The notes under the pieces: model-generated | Databases searched by the model: none | Told to the model about the DNA's origin: nothing | Seen by the model: the letters and a program-made list of their open reading frames with translations, nothing else | In this document: positions 1-7,946 of the stretch, one piece after another | Layout: every line of letters starts with the position of its first letter | How positions within the stretch are numbered: position 1 is the first letter of the stretch | Translations under genes and position numbers: made by a program | Origin: Planctomycetota bacterium | GTDB taxonomy: Bacteria; Planctomycetota; PLA2 | DNA length: 64,000 nt | Reading direction: 5' to 3' | Assembly: GCA_021776735.1 (NCBI GenBank) | Contig: JAJFFH010000040.1 | Span: forward strand, 62,001 to 126,000

Positions 1-200
1 TTCGGGTCGGCCCGTTTTTCGTGGCGGAAGCGGATCGGAAGCAAGCGGCCGGCGATACCCCGAACACCCGCTGCGCGGTCTTTCGTGAATTGAAGGTTGG
101 ACGGGCCCGATTCCCGGCTCCGAGATGGCGTCCGACGGGCTTGACCGCCCTAAAACGTGAAAAATCGGCGCAGAGGGGGCCGCAGGAGGGTGAAAGCGGA
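1..200. other. Left edge, no supported gene
   Basis: No convincing reading frame with recognisable protein character is present. A short open frame at 21-203 has no start context or family resemblance. An AGGAGG lies at 184-189, but the next start codon is 23 bases further on. Confidence 0.5.
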
Positions 201-206
201 TAAGAT
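201..206 (+). promoter_or_regulatory. -10 box TAAGAT, leaderless start at 213
   Basis: TAAGAT ends exactly six bases before the ATG at 213, so transcription would begin at or next to the start codon. No good -35 hexamer is visible at the usual distance. It fits the -10/start spacing seen at about ten other genes in the window. Confidence 0.45.
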
Positions 207-212
207 CAGCTC

Positions 213-1040
213 ATGCTCCGAAACATCGCCGTCCGTTCCTGTCTCGTCGTTTTTTCGTTGGTGCTCGCGGTGGGCTGTAGCTCATCGAAGCGCGAACCCT
301 CGCAGGATGAGGGCAGCGGCGACAGCGCCACCGCGTTGACGGCGCAGGATCTTTTGGAGAACTGCGTCACGGCTGATCTGCCGGATTTCGCGGCGATCCT
401 GGACGTGCTGCAAAACCTGTTGGCTGAAGACGCCGAACTGCCCCAGCCCGAGCTGGATCTGCTCCGATTGATTATCGACGGGACCGTCGGTTTCTCGCTC
501 GACGCCGACCAGGACGGCACCGTCGATATCAGCGGCTCGTTCGGCTTCGAGAACGCTTCAGGGCAGCCCACGATTCCGGTCAGCGCGCAGGTGATCCAGG
601 ACATCATCAGCCGCGGCGATGTCGATCTTCAGGCGATTCTCGACGGGCTGCCGGCCGGTACGACGTTCAAGCTCGACTTCGATGTGCCGAACATTCCCGG
701 CTCGACCGTGCAAGGTGGCATCGCGCCGGCGGGTTCGATCTCCTTCGCGATCGGCGACAACGGTCTCGCCACGATCTCGGGAGCCGGCTCGTTCAGCTCG
801 GGCGACTGCACCTTCGACTTCGACTTCTCCGACATCGGCGACTTCAACACCGGCCTCGACGGCTTCCCCGTCGCCTCCCTCGGCTTCGATCTGTCCGTGG
901 GCAACACCGACGGCCTCGGCGGCTCGATTGACCTGGACGGCACGAACAACGCGATCATTCGCGCCGTGCTCGACGGCGGACTCCCGGAGTTCTTCAATCT
1001 CGATCTCGAAACCGGCAGCCTGTCGCCCTCGGACGACTAG
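213..1040 (+). CDS. Predicted lipoprotein with EF-hand-like loop
   Basis: A 275-residue predicted lipoprotein of unknown function. Residues 1-22 form a signal peptide ending in a lipobox (LAVGC, Cys22), so the mature protein should be lipid-anchored outside the cytoplasm. The mature part is acidic and rich in Gly, Asp and Ser. Residues 97-107 (DADQDGTVDIS) resemble a calcium-binding EF-hand or dockerin loop. The start at 213 is preferred because a TAAGAT box lies six bases upstream. Codons 4-8 (NIAVR) are an exact reverse copy of the dispersed 13-bp repeat, placed in the basic n-region of the signal peptide. No family recognised; secretion is confident, function is not. Confidence 0.75.
   Translation: MLRNIAVRSCLVVFSLVLAVGCSSSKREPSQDEGSGDSATALTAQDLLENCVTADLPDFAAILDVLQNLLAEDAELPQPELDLLRLIIDGTVGFSLDADQDGTVDISGSFGFENASGQPTIPVSAQVIQDIISRGDVDLQAILDGLPAGTTFKLDFDVPNIPGSTVQGGIAPAGSISFAIGDNGLATISGAGSFSSGDCTFDFDFSDIGDFNTGLDGFPVASLGFDLSVGNTDGLGGSIDLDGTNNAIIRAVLDGGLPEFFNLDLETGSLSPSDD
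222..236 (-). repeat. Dispersed repeat copy 1
   Basis: Exact reverse-strand copy of ACGGACGGCGATGTT. It encodes NIAVR at codons 4-8 of the lipoprotein gene. Confidence 0.85.
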
Positions 1041-1124
1041 GTCAATACGCGCGGCCTGACGCGAGGATTCTCCAGCGCGACCCCGGACCCGGGATCCAAG
1101 TGCTGGCTTGTAGCCGCGATACGC

Positions 1125-1130
1125 TAGACT
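1125..1130 (+). promoter_or_regulatory. -10 box TAGACT with SD-led start at 1151
   Basis: TAGACT lies 20 bases before the ATG at 1151. A GGAGGA Shine-Dalgarno sits in between, at about 1140-1145, so this transcript would have a normal short leader. Confidence 0.4.
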
Positions 1131-1150
1131 GCTCGTCGCGGAGGAAGCGT

Positions 1151-2572
1151 ATGCAAACCTGGTTGGCTGGAGCAGCCCTGCTCCTTTTTAGCGTCGCCGT
1201 CCAAGCTCAGGACGACGACGCGCGGCGGCTCGAACAGTTCGAGCAGGCCATGGACGCGGTGCGTCAAAACTACTTCGAGAAGACGGCGGGCAAGACGCTC
1301 ACCGAGCACATGCGACTGATGTACGGCGCGTTCACGACAGTGAGCGGCCTGGTCGTCGATGACGAGGACGGCGGCTCACGCGTCCTGCGCCAGATCGACT
1401 CGCGCCTCTGGGGCCAGGTACAGGTGGGCGGCCACATGTTCTTCGGCCGGCTCCGCTTTCGGTACCGCGACTTCAATACCGGCGACGGGTTCGACGGCGA
1501 GGACAACAACCTCACCGAGCCGATCGGCGATCGGTACTGGTACCGGTTTGACTGGCGGACCGAGCAGCGCGCCGAGGACGGCACGGACACGCCCTGGAAC
1601 TGGTGGGTCCAGATCGGCCGCCAGCATGTCCACTGGGTTTCCGGGCTGGTGCTCAGCGAACAGCTCTACGCGGCACGCGGCGGTATCGATCTCCAGAAGT
1701 GGAGATTCGGCTTCATGGTCGGGCAGACCCCGAACACCGGGCCGATCGACTTCGACGCATCGCGGCCGGATTTCGCCGACGACGTGGAGCGGGTCTTTTG
1801 GGCCTTCTCCATCGAGTACCGGGGCATCCAAGGGCACGCGCCCTACGTGTACGTCGTTCGCCAGGAAGACGAAAACGACACGGTCCTCGGCGGCGGTATT
1901 CGCCTCGGCTACGACTCGCTCTACGTTGCCGTGGGCAGCACCGGCCAGATCGTGACCGGCGAATGGCTGTACCGCACCGAGTTCATCTACGAATCCGGCC
2001 GCTCGATCAGCGACACGCTCGGCGCGTTCCCGCAGACTCTTGACGACATCGCTGCCTGGGCCGGCCGCATGCAGGTCATCTACCTGCCCCTGAGCCTCAA
2101 GCACATGGGCTTCCGCGCCGAATTCGAGCTGTTGCTCGGATCAGGCGACTCCGACCGCTCGCACGGGTCGCAGACCGCGGGCGGCAACCTGAGCGGAACC
2201 GACGACGAGAGCTTCAACGACTTCGGCTTCGCCTCGACCGGCCTCGCGCTTGCACCCGAGCTGGCCAACCTTATCTCCGTTCGGTTCGGCGCCAGCCTCG
2301 CACCGTTGCGCGGTCGCGGCGAACTCTTCGAAGACTTCCGCTTCGGCCTTGACCTGTTCTTCTTCTTCAAGATGGACGAGAACGCGCCGATGACCGTTTC
2401 CAGCGTTGCCGGCGAGAGCTTCCTCGGCGTCGAGATCGACGTCGTCATCGACTGGAACCTGACCGACGACGCGGCGATCGACCTCCGCTACGGCATTTTC
2501 ATCCCGAGCGACGCATTCCCGTTCGACAACGAACTGCACTTCTTCTTCCTGGGGTTCAGCTATGGATTCTAG
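1151..2572 (+). CDS. Probable outer-membrane beta-barrel protein
   Basis: A 473-residue predicted outer-membrane protein. Residues 1-20 (ending AVQAQ) form a signal peptide. The mature chain shows alternating aromatic/hydrophobic and polar residues typical of transmembrane beta-strands, with repeated Trp/Tyr/Phe and Asp-rich turns, and it ends in FSYGF. A terminal Phe after amphipathic residues is the usual sorting signature of barrel proteins. The ATG at 1151 is chosen over the upstream in-frame GTG at 1100 because GGAGGAAG precedes it and the signal peptide begins there. It overlaps the following lipoprotein gene by 11 bases and likely shares an operon with the FecR-domain and cyclase genes. 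Barrel size would suit a porin or export channel; the substrate is unknown. Confidence 0.65.
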   Translation: MQTWLAGAALLLFSVAVQAQDDDARRLEQFEQAMDAVRQNYFEKTAGKTLTEHMRLMYGAFTTVSGLVVDDEDGGSRVLRQIDSRLWGQVQVGGHMFFGRLRFRYRDFNTGDGFDGEDNNLTEPIGDRYWYRFDWRTEQRAEDGTDTPWNWWVQIGRQHVHWVSGLVLSEQLYAARGGIDLQKWRFGFMVGQTPNTGPIDFDASRPDFADDVERVFWAFSIEYRGIQGHAPYVYVVRQEDENDTVLGGGIRLGYDSLYVAVGSTGQIVTGEWLYRTEFIYESGRSISDTLGAFPQTLDDIAAWAGRMQVIYLPLSLKHMGFRAEFELLLGSGDSDRSHGSQTAGGNLSGTDDESFNDFGFASTGLALAPELANLISVRFGASLAPLRGRGELFEDFRFGLDLFFFFKMDENAPMTVSSVAGESFLGVEIDVVIDWNLTDDAAIDLRYGIFIPSDAFPFDNELHFFFLGFSYGF

Positions 2573-3128
2573 ATTCAGCGCCTCTCGCGCCCCGGGCCTG
2601 AGCAACGGACTCGCGGCGCCTGCCGTGACTCTTCTGATGGCCCTCCTGCTCACCGCCGGCTGCACGCGCACCACGCTCAAGTCGTCGGTCGCCGACGCCC
2701 ACGGCGATACCGACGAGTTCGCCGAAATGGACTTCTGGGACGGCATCGCGGCGGCGCCGATCGTCACCAACCACGACGCGCTGCACGCGCTCATCCTGAG
2801 CTTCGGCCACAAAGCCGGGGACTTCCGCAGCGAACTGGCCCTCGCCCGCAAGCGCGCGTGGGTCAACGAGGCGCTCGCCGTCAACGAATCCGCCCGCATC
2901 GGCTGGATCGCCCGCGCGGTCTGCATGGAAACCGGCATCAAGGGCAACCTCACGATGCGCATGTTCGGCCCCCGCGAGCGCTACGCTCTGATTCACCTGA
3001 ACAACCGCCGCTGGCTGCCGAACATGTCGCCGGAGCAGGCGGTATCCGGCGCGGTCCTCATCGCGCTCCTGAGCCGCGCCGAGGATCTGCAGACCGGCGC
3101 AACCGACGAGATCGAGGAGGACGCATGA
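2562..3128 (+). CDS. Predicted lipoprotein, unknown function
   Basis: A 188-residue predicted lipoprotein. After a 15-residue polar leader, a hydrophobic stretch ends in a lipobox (LTAGC, Cys at about 34). The mature domain is mostly helical, with conserved-looking Trp, His and Arg but no motif I recognise. The start overlaps the end of the barrel gene by 11 bases, and the stop overlaps the next start (ATGA), so it is translated as part of the same operon. Position between a barrel protein and a FecR-domain protein suggests an envelope role. Function not recognised. Confidence 0.65.
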   Translation: MDSRFSASRAPGLSNGLAAPAVTLLMALLLTAGCTRTTLKSSVADAHGDTDEFAEMDFWDGIAAAPIVTNHDALHALILSFGHKAGDFRSELALARKRAWVNEALAVNESARIGWIARAVCMETGIKGNLTMRMFGPRERYALIHLNNRRWLPNMSPEQAVSGAVLIALLSRAEDLQTGATDEIEEDA

Positions 3129-4042
3129 TGAGTCGACTGAAAACACTCCGCCCTTCTTCGCTGGGCGTGCTGCTCCTGCTGGCGTCGCTTGCGACCGCTC
3201 AAGACAAGGGCAAGACCGACAAGACCACAGGAACGGACGGCGATGACACGGCCTCCAGTTCCTCGCCCGGTACCTCGCCCGGTGCCACGCCCGAGTCCAG
3301 CTCCAAGGCCGAAGCACTGCCGAAGGGCACGGTGAAGGTTCTCAAGGCCATCGTCATGAAGATCCAGGGGATCGCCCAGGCGCGGCTCAAGCCCAAGACA
3401 AAATGGGTCAAGCTCAAGGTCAACGACGTCCTCGAGCCCGGCGCGGTCATTCGCACGGGCCGCAAGTCGTTCGTCGCGCTGCGCATCGGAAAGAACGCGA
3501 CGGTCCTGATCGAGCGCCAGTCACGCATCGCGATTCCGACGATTCTCCAGGACGGCGACACGCTCAAGACGCGGCTGAAGATGCAGTTCGGCAAGGCCGA
3601 CGTGAAAGTCGATCGTGTCGGACTGCGCAACGACTTCGGCGTCGCAACCCCCACGGCGACGATGGCGGTGCGCGGCTCGCGCACCAAGCTCATCTGGGAT
3701 CCGGTGCGCGGGTTCGCCATCAAGACGAGCGAGCGCAACCGGCTGCACGCCATCGAAGTCGCGTATGCGAACTCGATTTCGGCGCTGCTCTCGGGCGGCG
3801 ACGGCAGCAGCCAGCGCTACCAGCTTCCGGCGGTCGAAGCGTTCTACAAGACCTTCATCCTGCCCCTGCTGGGCTCGTTTCCGCCGGCGGAGCCCGGCGA
3901 TCCGCGCCAGTCGGGTCCCGGCAACCTGACCGAGAGCCCCATCTCGGCGCTTGGCCTCCCGGCACTCCACGGACCGCGCGGCAACAGGAAGATCACAAAC
4001 GTCACCGGCGGCGGTGGCGGCGGCGAGGGCCAGGATCCGTAA
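3125..4042 (+). CDS. FecR-domain secreted protein
   Basis: A 305-residue exported protein with one FecR-like domain. Residues 1-25 are a signal peptide ending in ATAQ. A Ser/Thr/Asp/Gly-rich linker follows, then the FecR-type domain at about 65-205: GAVIRTGRKSFVALRIG and the later TPTATMAVRGSR are the typical beta-strand signatures. The C-terminus is poly-Gly. Two adjacent ATGs at 3125 and 3128 are possible; 3125 gives the ATGA overlap with the preceding stop. In many Gram-negative bacteria a FecR-domain protein is encoded next to a CHASE2-cyclase, as here, so the two probably form one envelope-sensing system. Residues 37-41 (TDGDD) carry a copy of the dispersed repeat inside the linker. Confidence 0.75.
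   Translation: MMSRLKTLRPSSLGVLLLLASLATAQDKGKTDKTTGTDGDDTASSSSPGTSPGATPESSSKAEALPKGTVKVLKAIVMKIQGIAQARLKPKTKWVKLKVNDVLEPGAVIRTGRKSFVALRIGKNATVLIERQSRIAIPTILQDGDTLKTRLKMQFGKADVKVDRVGLRNDFGVATPTATMAVRGSRTKLIWDPVRGFAIKTSERNRLHAIEVAYANSISALLSGGDGSSQRYQLPAVEAFYKTFILPLLGSFPPAEPGDPRQSGPGNLTESPISALGLPALHGPRGNRKITNVTGGGGGGEGQDP
3233..3247 (+). repeat. Dispersed repeat copy 2
   Basis: ACGGACGGCGATG exact over 13 bases, then AC. It reads TDGDD in the low-complexity linker of the FecR-domain protein. Confidence 0.8.
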
Positions 4043-4111
4043 GCCTGTGTTTGTTTGGCCGCGCGGTTTGGCTGGCGCTCCTTCCTGGATCGACGCCGCA
4101 CGCCGTGATCG

Positions 4112-6874
4112 ATGAGCCAGCGGTTCCAGGCACTCCGCGACGGACTGCTCGCGGCCCGGTCGCCGTCTTGGGCGGCCGGCGTCGTGCTCGCGCTGCTCAT
4201 CGTCGTGGGCTACGCCTTCGGCCTGCCCGTACTCCTCAAACTCGAGGGCAGCAACGCGGACTGGCTCTGGACCAGCGGCCGCATCGACCCGCCGCCCGGC
4301 AGCGACAAGGTCGTCCATCTGGACATCGACGACGGCGCGCTCAACACCGTGGGACGCTGGCCCTGGCCGCGCCGACGCATCGCCGACGCGGTTCGCATGA
4401 TCGACGAACTCGGCGCCCGGGTGATCGTGCTCGATATCCTCCTGATTGACCCACAAGAGGGCGGGACGGACGACGACGTGCTGGCGCAGACCCTGCGTCA
4501 GTGCCGGGCAACAACGGTGCTCGCGGTCCATGCGACCGAAAAGGCGCGACTCGGCAAGCTCTGGCAAAGCGCCGCGGGCCGCCGGAGCTGGAGCGCGGTC
4601 CGGAACGTCCTGCGTCGTGACATCACGCTTGAGGCCGATGAGATCGTGACGCAGGCGAAGCTCACCGCCGTCTATGCCGCCCAGGTCCAGGAGTTCACTC
4701 TCGGACTCAAGGAACTTGTCGTCTCGGAGCTGGCCACCGAGTTCCGGCGCAGGGGCGAACTCTCGGTCGAGAATCTTGAGCAAACTCTTGTTCCCGCGAC
4801 GAAGCGAAAAAGAAACCGCCGTTTCGCCGAGCAGAGGATCATGCACGCGGCGGTCCGTCGGGAACAGTCCGAACAGGCCCTTGAGCGTCGGCTCCCAAAA
4901 GCGCAACCCGGTGCAGAATACGCTCAGGCTCACGAGGTCATCCCACCCCTGACAAAGTTCGCGGAGGCCGTCTCCGCGATCGGTGTCTCCAATGCGAACA
5001 CCGACCACGACGGCAGGTTGCGCCGCGTGACCATCCGCTGGGAGCGCCGCGGCTTTGTCTATCCGCAACTCGGTGTGGCGGCCGCGGCGGCGTACCTCCG
5101 CATTCCGTCGGAAAGCCTCGCGGCGGCCCCGTTCGCCGTCGATCAGGCTCAAGCAGGCTTCCAGCTCGAGTCCGAGGATCTGTTGCTCGCGTGGCCCCGG
5201 ATCGATCCGGCGCGACCGATTCAGGGCCTGTCGAAGCACACCTCTCTGGGCCAGATCCTCGGCCTGTTCGACGAAGAGCGCGAGGTGGTTCGACCGATGG
5301 AGGCTCGCTACCTCGAAATCACCCGCAACCTGTTGCGCGACAACCTCCCCGACGTGGCATTCGAGGCCGGCGACCTGAAGAACCCGACGCGACGCAAGGA
5401 AATCGAGGACGAGATCTTCGGCGAAGCGAAGTTCCGGCTGGACGAGAACCTGGCCGTTCGCCAGGAAGACCACGACGACGCGGGTGGCGCGCTAACACAG
5501 CTACTGGCCCTTGAAGGTTGGGTCAACCGGCATCGGGAGCTCGAGCGCGCGCGCCGAATCTTTGGCAAGGCGCGTGAAAGACTGCACAAGACGGTGGCCG
5601 ACAAACTGGTCCTCGTCGGTTGGTCCGCCACCGGCAACTTCGGCGATTTCTTCCTTACGGCAGCCCACGAGCGCACCCCGGGAGTCGTAGCCCACGGCGT
5701 CGCCGCCGGCGCGATTATCGAAGGCTACGTTTTCAAGGAGAGCCCGCTCTGGGTCGGGATCCTGCTCACCGGACTGCTGGGCGTGCTGGCCGCGTTCTTG
5801 ACCGACCGCCTTGACCCCCGCATTTCGCTCCTTGCGGTTCTGGTTGTCGGCGGCCTCCTGTTCGCCTTCAACACCCTCATCGCATTCGGTCGTTGGCGCA
5901 TCATCGTCGCCACCACCACGCCGCTGGCGAGCATCACCTTCGCCTGGGCCAGCACACTCCTCTTGAAGACCATCAAGGAAAAGCGCGAGAAGGCACAGCT
6001 GAAGCGGCAGTTCGGCGCGCGTATCTCACGCCGGCTCTTCGACCACCTGCTGGACAACCCGGACCAGATCCACATGGAGGGCGAGGAGCGGGAGGTCACC
6101 TGCTTTTTTTCGGACCTCGCCGGTTTCACGAGCATCTCCGAGCGCCTCGACTCGCGGGCGACGGTCGCGCTTCTGAACCGGTACATGTGGGCGATGAACG
6201 ACGAGCTGACCCAGCTCTCGGCCTACGTCAACAAGTTCCTGGGCGACGGCATCATGGCCGTTTGGGGCTGCTTTGTCGTCGATACCCCGCACGCCGAACG
6301 CGCGTGCCGTGCGGCGCTGCGCTGCGGAACACGCCTCGAAAAGCTCAACGCATCGCCGGACCTCCAGGATCTGCCGCGCCTTCGAATGCGCATCGGCATC
6401 GCGACCGGCGTCGTGACGGTGGGCGACTGCGGCGCGCCGCCGGATCTGCGCGACTACACCGTCATCGGCGACACCGCCAACCTCGCCGCTCGGCTGGAGT
6501 CGGCCAACAAGCAGTTCGGCACGCGCATCCTCATCAACGGACGAACGAGGGAGATGCTCCCGGACGACATCCTTTGCCGCTCGCTCGGGACGATCACGGT
6601 CGTCGGCCAGACCCAAACGACCGAAATCCATGCGGTCGTTGCGGAGTCTGCCCAGGCCACTCCTGCGGACTACGCGCTGATCGAGTCGACCGAAAAGGCG
6701 GTCGCGCTGTTTCGCGACGGACGCCTGGAAGAAGCCCGTCTCGCCTGGCACGCGCAGGTCCAGCAGCACGGCGAATCCCCGTTGGCGACGGTGTACCTGG
6801 CCGAGACCGAACGCCTTCTCGCCGAAGGCGACGCCGCCGAGAGCGACGGCGTCCTGCGACTCACGCACAAGTAG
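4112..6874 (+). CDS. CHASE2-domain class III adenylate/guanylate cyclase
   Basis: A 920-residue membrane sensor that should make cyclic nucleotide. Order: transmembrane helix at about 20-43, a large extracytoplasmic CHASE2 domain (about 45-540, with the typical HLDIDDGALNTVGRWPWPR and later GWSATG parts), three transmembrane helices at about 545-625, then a cytoplasmic class III cyclase domain (about 650-830). Catalytic features are intact: FFSDLAGF and KFLGDGIMAVWG supply the two metal-binding Asp residues, and YTVIGD...NLAARLE supplies the Asn and Arg that stabilise the transition state. It follows the FecR-domain gene by 69 bases. The CHASE2 region is longer than usual, with a Lys/Arg-rich insert around 230-250. 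Nucleotide preference cannot be fixed from the motifs alone. Confidence 0.9.
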   Translation: MSQRFQALRDGLLAARSPSWAAGVVLALLIVVGYAFGLPVLLKLEGSNADWLWTSGRIDPPPGSDKVVHLDIDDGALNTVGRWPWPRRRIADAVRMIDELGARVIVLDILLIDPQEGGTDDDVLAQTLRQCRATTVLAVHATEKARLGKLWQSAAGRRSWSAVRNVLRRDITLEADEIVTQAKLTAVYAAQVQEFTLGLKELVVSELATEFRRRGELSVENLEQTLVPATKRKRNRRFAEQRIMHAAVRREQSEQALERRLPKAQPGAEYAQAHEVIPPLTKFAEAVSAIGVSNANTDHDGRLRRVTIRWERRGFVYPQLGVAAAAAYLRIPSESLAAAPFAVDQAQAGFQLESEDLLLAWPRIDPARPIQGLSKHTSLGQILGLFDEEREVVRPMEARYLEITRNLLRDNLPDVAFEAGDLKNPTRRKEIEDEIFGEAKFRLDENLAVRQEDHDDAGGALTQLLALEGWVNRHRELERARRIFGKARERLHKTVADKLVLVGWSATGNFGDFFLTAAHERTPGVVAHGVAAGAIIEGYVFKESPLWVGILLTGLLGVLAAFLTDRLDPRISLLAVLVVGGLLFAFNTLIAFGRWRIIVATTTPLASITFAWASTLLLKTIKEKREKAQLKRQFGARISRRLFDHLLDNPDQIHMEGEEREVTCFFSDLAGFTSISERLDSRATVALLNRYMWAMNDELTQLSAYVNKFLGDGIMAVWGCFVVDTPHAERACRAALRCGTRLEKLNASPDLQDLPRLRMRIGIATGVVTVGDCGAPPDLRDYTVIGDTANLAARLESANKQFGTRILINGRTREMLPDDILCRSLGTITVVGQTQTTEIHAVVAESAQATPADYALIESTEKAVALFRDGRLEEARLAWHAQVQQHGESPLATVYLAETERLLAEGDAAESDGVLRLTHK

Positions 6875-6904
6875 TCGGTGGCGGCGAGAAATGGCCGCAT
6901 TGCG

Positions 6905-6910
6905 TACGGT
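6905..6910 (+). promoter_or_regulatory. Possible -10 box TACGGT before ATG 6918
   Basis: TACGGT ends seven bases before ATG 6918. This matches the leaderless spacing elsewhere and helps choose that start over the ATG at 6891. Confidence 0.25.
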
Positions 6911-6917
6911 GTCCGGC

Positions 6918-7946
6918 ATGCGGGACTTCGTCAACCGCCACTTCCGGCACTTCAACGCGCGCGAAACACGGGATGCCGCGCAAGCGTGGGTCGACCACCT
7001 CCACAAGGGTGGATCGATGTTTCTCACGCTCGGCGGCGCCATGAGCACGGCCGAACTCGGACTCTCGCTGGCACCGCTGATCCGCTCGGGCAAGGTCCAC
7101 GGCATCTGCTGCACGGGCGCCAACCTGGAAGAGGACATCTTCAACCTCGTCGCGCACGACGAATACAGAATCATTCCGGACTGGCGCGCGCTGACCGCCC
7201 AGGACGAGATGGCGCTCGCCGAACGGGGCCTCAACCGCGTTACGGACACCTGCATTCCGGAAACGGTGATGCGCCACATCGACCACGCGCTACTGGCGCT
7301 CTGGCAAGCCGCCGAGAAAGCAGGTGAACGCGACACGCCGTGGGGATTCTTGCGCCGGCTGATCGCGAGCGGGGTGCTCGAGGAGCATTACCAGATCCCG
7401 CCGGAGAACTCCTGGGTCCTGGCCGCGCACGAGATGGACCTGCCGGTTTTCGTGCCCGGCTGGGAGGACTCCACGCTCGGCAACGTGTTCTGCAGCTACC
7501 CGATCAGGGGCATGCTGAAACGGCACGACACCGTGAAGTCGGGCACGGAACAGCTCCAGGAACTCGCGGAGTGGTATCTCGCCGAAGCCAAGGCGGACCG
7601 CTCCGTCGGTTTCTTCCAGATCGGCGGCGGCATCGCCGGCGACTTCTCGATCTGCGTCGTGCCGATGCTGATCCAGGACTGTTTCCTCAAGGACACCCCG
7701 TTTTGGGGCTACTTCTGCCAGATCGGCGACTCGACAACGTCGTACGGCTCGTACAGCGGCGCAGTCCCCAACGAAAAAATCACGTGGGGCAAGCTGGCCC
7801 CCGAAACGCCGAAATTCATGATCCAGTCGGACGCCACGATCGTCGCCCCGATCATCTTCTCGTATGTGCTCGACGAGGGTGTGCTCGATGAGGGTGTGCT
7901 CGATGAGGGCGTGCCGAATGAGGGCGTGCCGGACAAGACGACATGA
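6918..7946 (+). CDS. Deoxyhypusine-synthase-like protein with VLDEG tail
   Basis: A 342-residue member of the bacterial deoxyhypusine synthase family, a Rossmann-fold NAD enzyme group that moves aminobutyl groups from spermidine. Typical blocks are present: LGGAMSTAELG, CTGANLEEDIFNLVAH, VTDTCIPE, VPGWEDSTLGN, GGGIAGDF and SYGSYSGAVPNEKITWGKL. The place of the catalytic lysine of eukaryotic enzymes (GGGVPKHH) is GGGIAGDF, as in bacterial relatives as I remember them, so true hypusination is unlikely; a polyamine or other role is inferred. Relatives end near FAYLLD; this protein adds a repetitive tail, VLDEG repeated about five times. ATG 6918 fits relatives better than ATG 6891. The stop overlaps the next start (ATGA). 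Confidence 0.8.
   Translation: MRDFVNRHFRHFNARETRDAAQAWVDHLHKGGSMFLTLGGAMSTAELGLSLAPLIRSGKVHGICCTGANLEEDIFNLVAHDEYRIIPDWRALTAQDEMALAERGLNRVTDTCIPETVMRHIDHALLALWQAAEKAGERDTPWGFLRRLIASGVLEEHYQIPPENSWVLAAHEMDLPVFVPGWEDSTLGNVFCSYPIRGMLKRHDTVKSGTEQLQELAEWYLAEAKADRSVGFFQIGGGIAGDFSICVVPMLIQDCFLKDTPFWGYFCQIGDSTTSYGSYSGAVPNEKITWGKLAPETPKFMIQSDATIVAPIIFSYVLDEGVLDEGVLDEGVPNEGVPDKTT
7866..7937 (+). repeat. 15-bp tandem repeat, VLDEG coding
   Basis: About 4.8 tandem units of 15 bases starting at 7866, 7881, 7896, 7911 and 7926. They drift from GTGCTCGATGAGGGT to GTGCCGAATGAGGGC. Units encode VLDEG, VLDEG, VLDEG, VPNEG and VPDK at the C-terminus of the deoxyhypusine-synthase-like protein. Whole-unit gain or loss keeps the frame. 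Confidence 0.9.

Noticed and set aside
3521..5473. Open minus-strand frame of 650 codons
   Set aside because: Antisense of the FecR-domain and cyclase genes; Arg-rich, without family traits.
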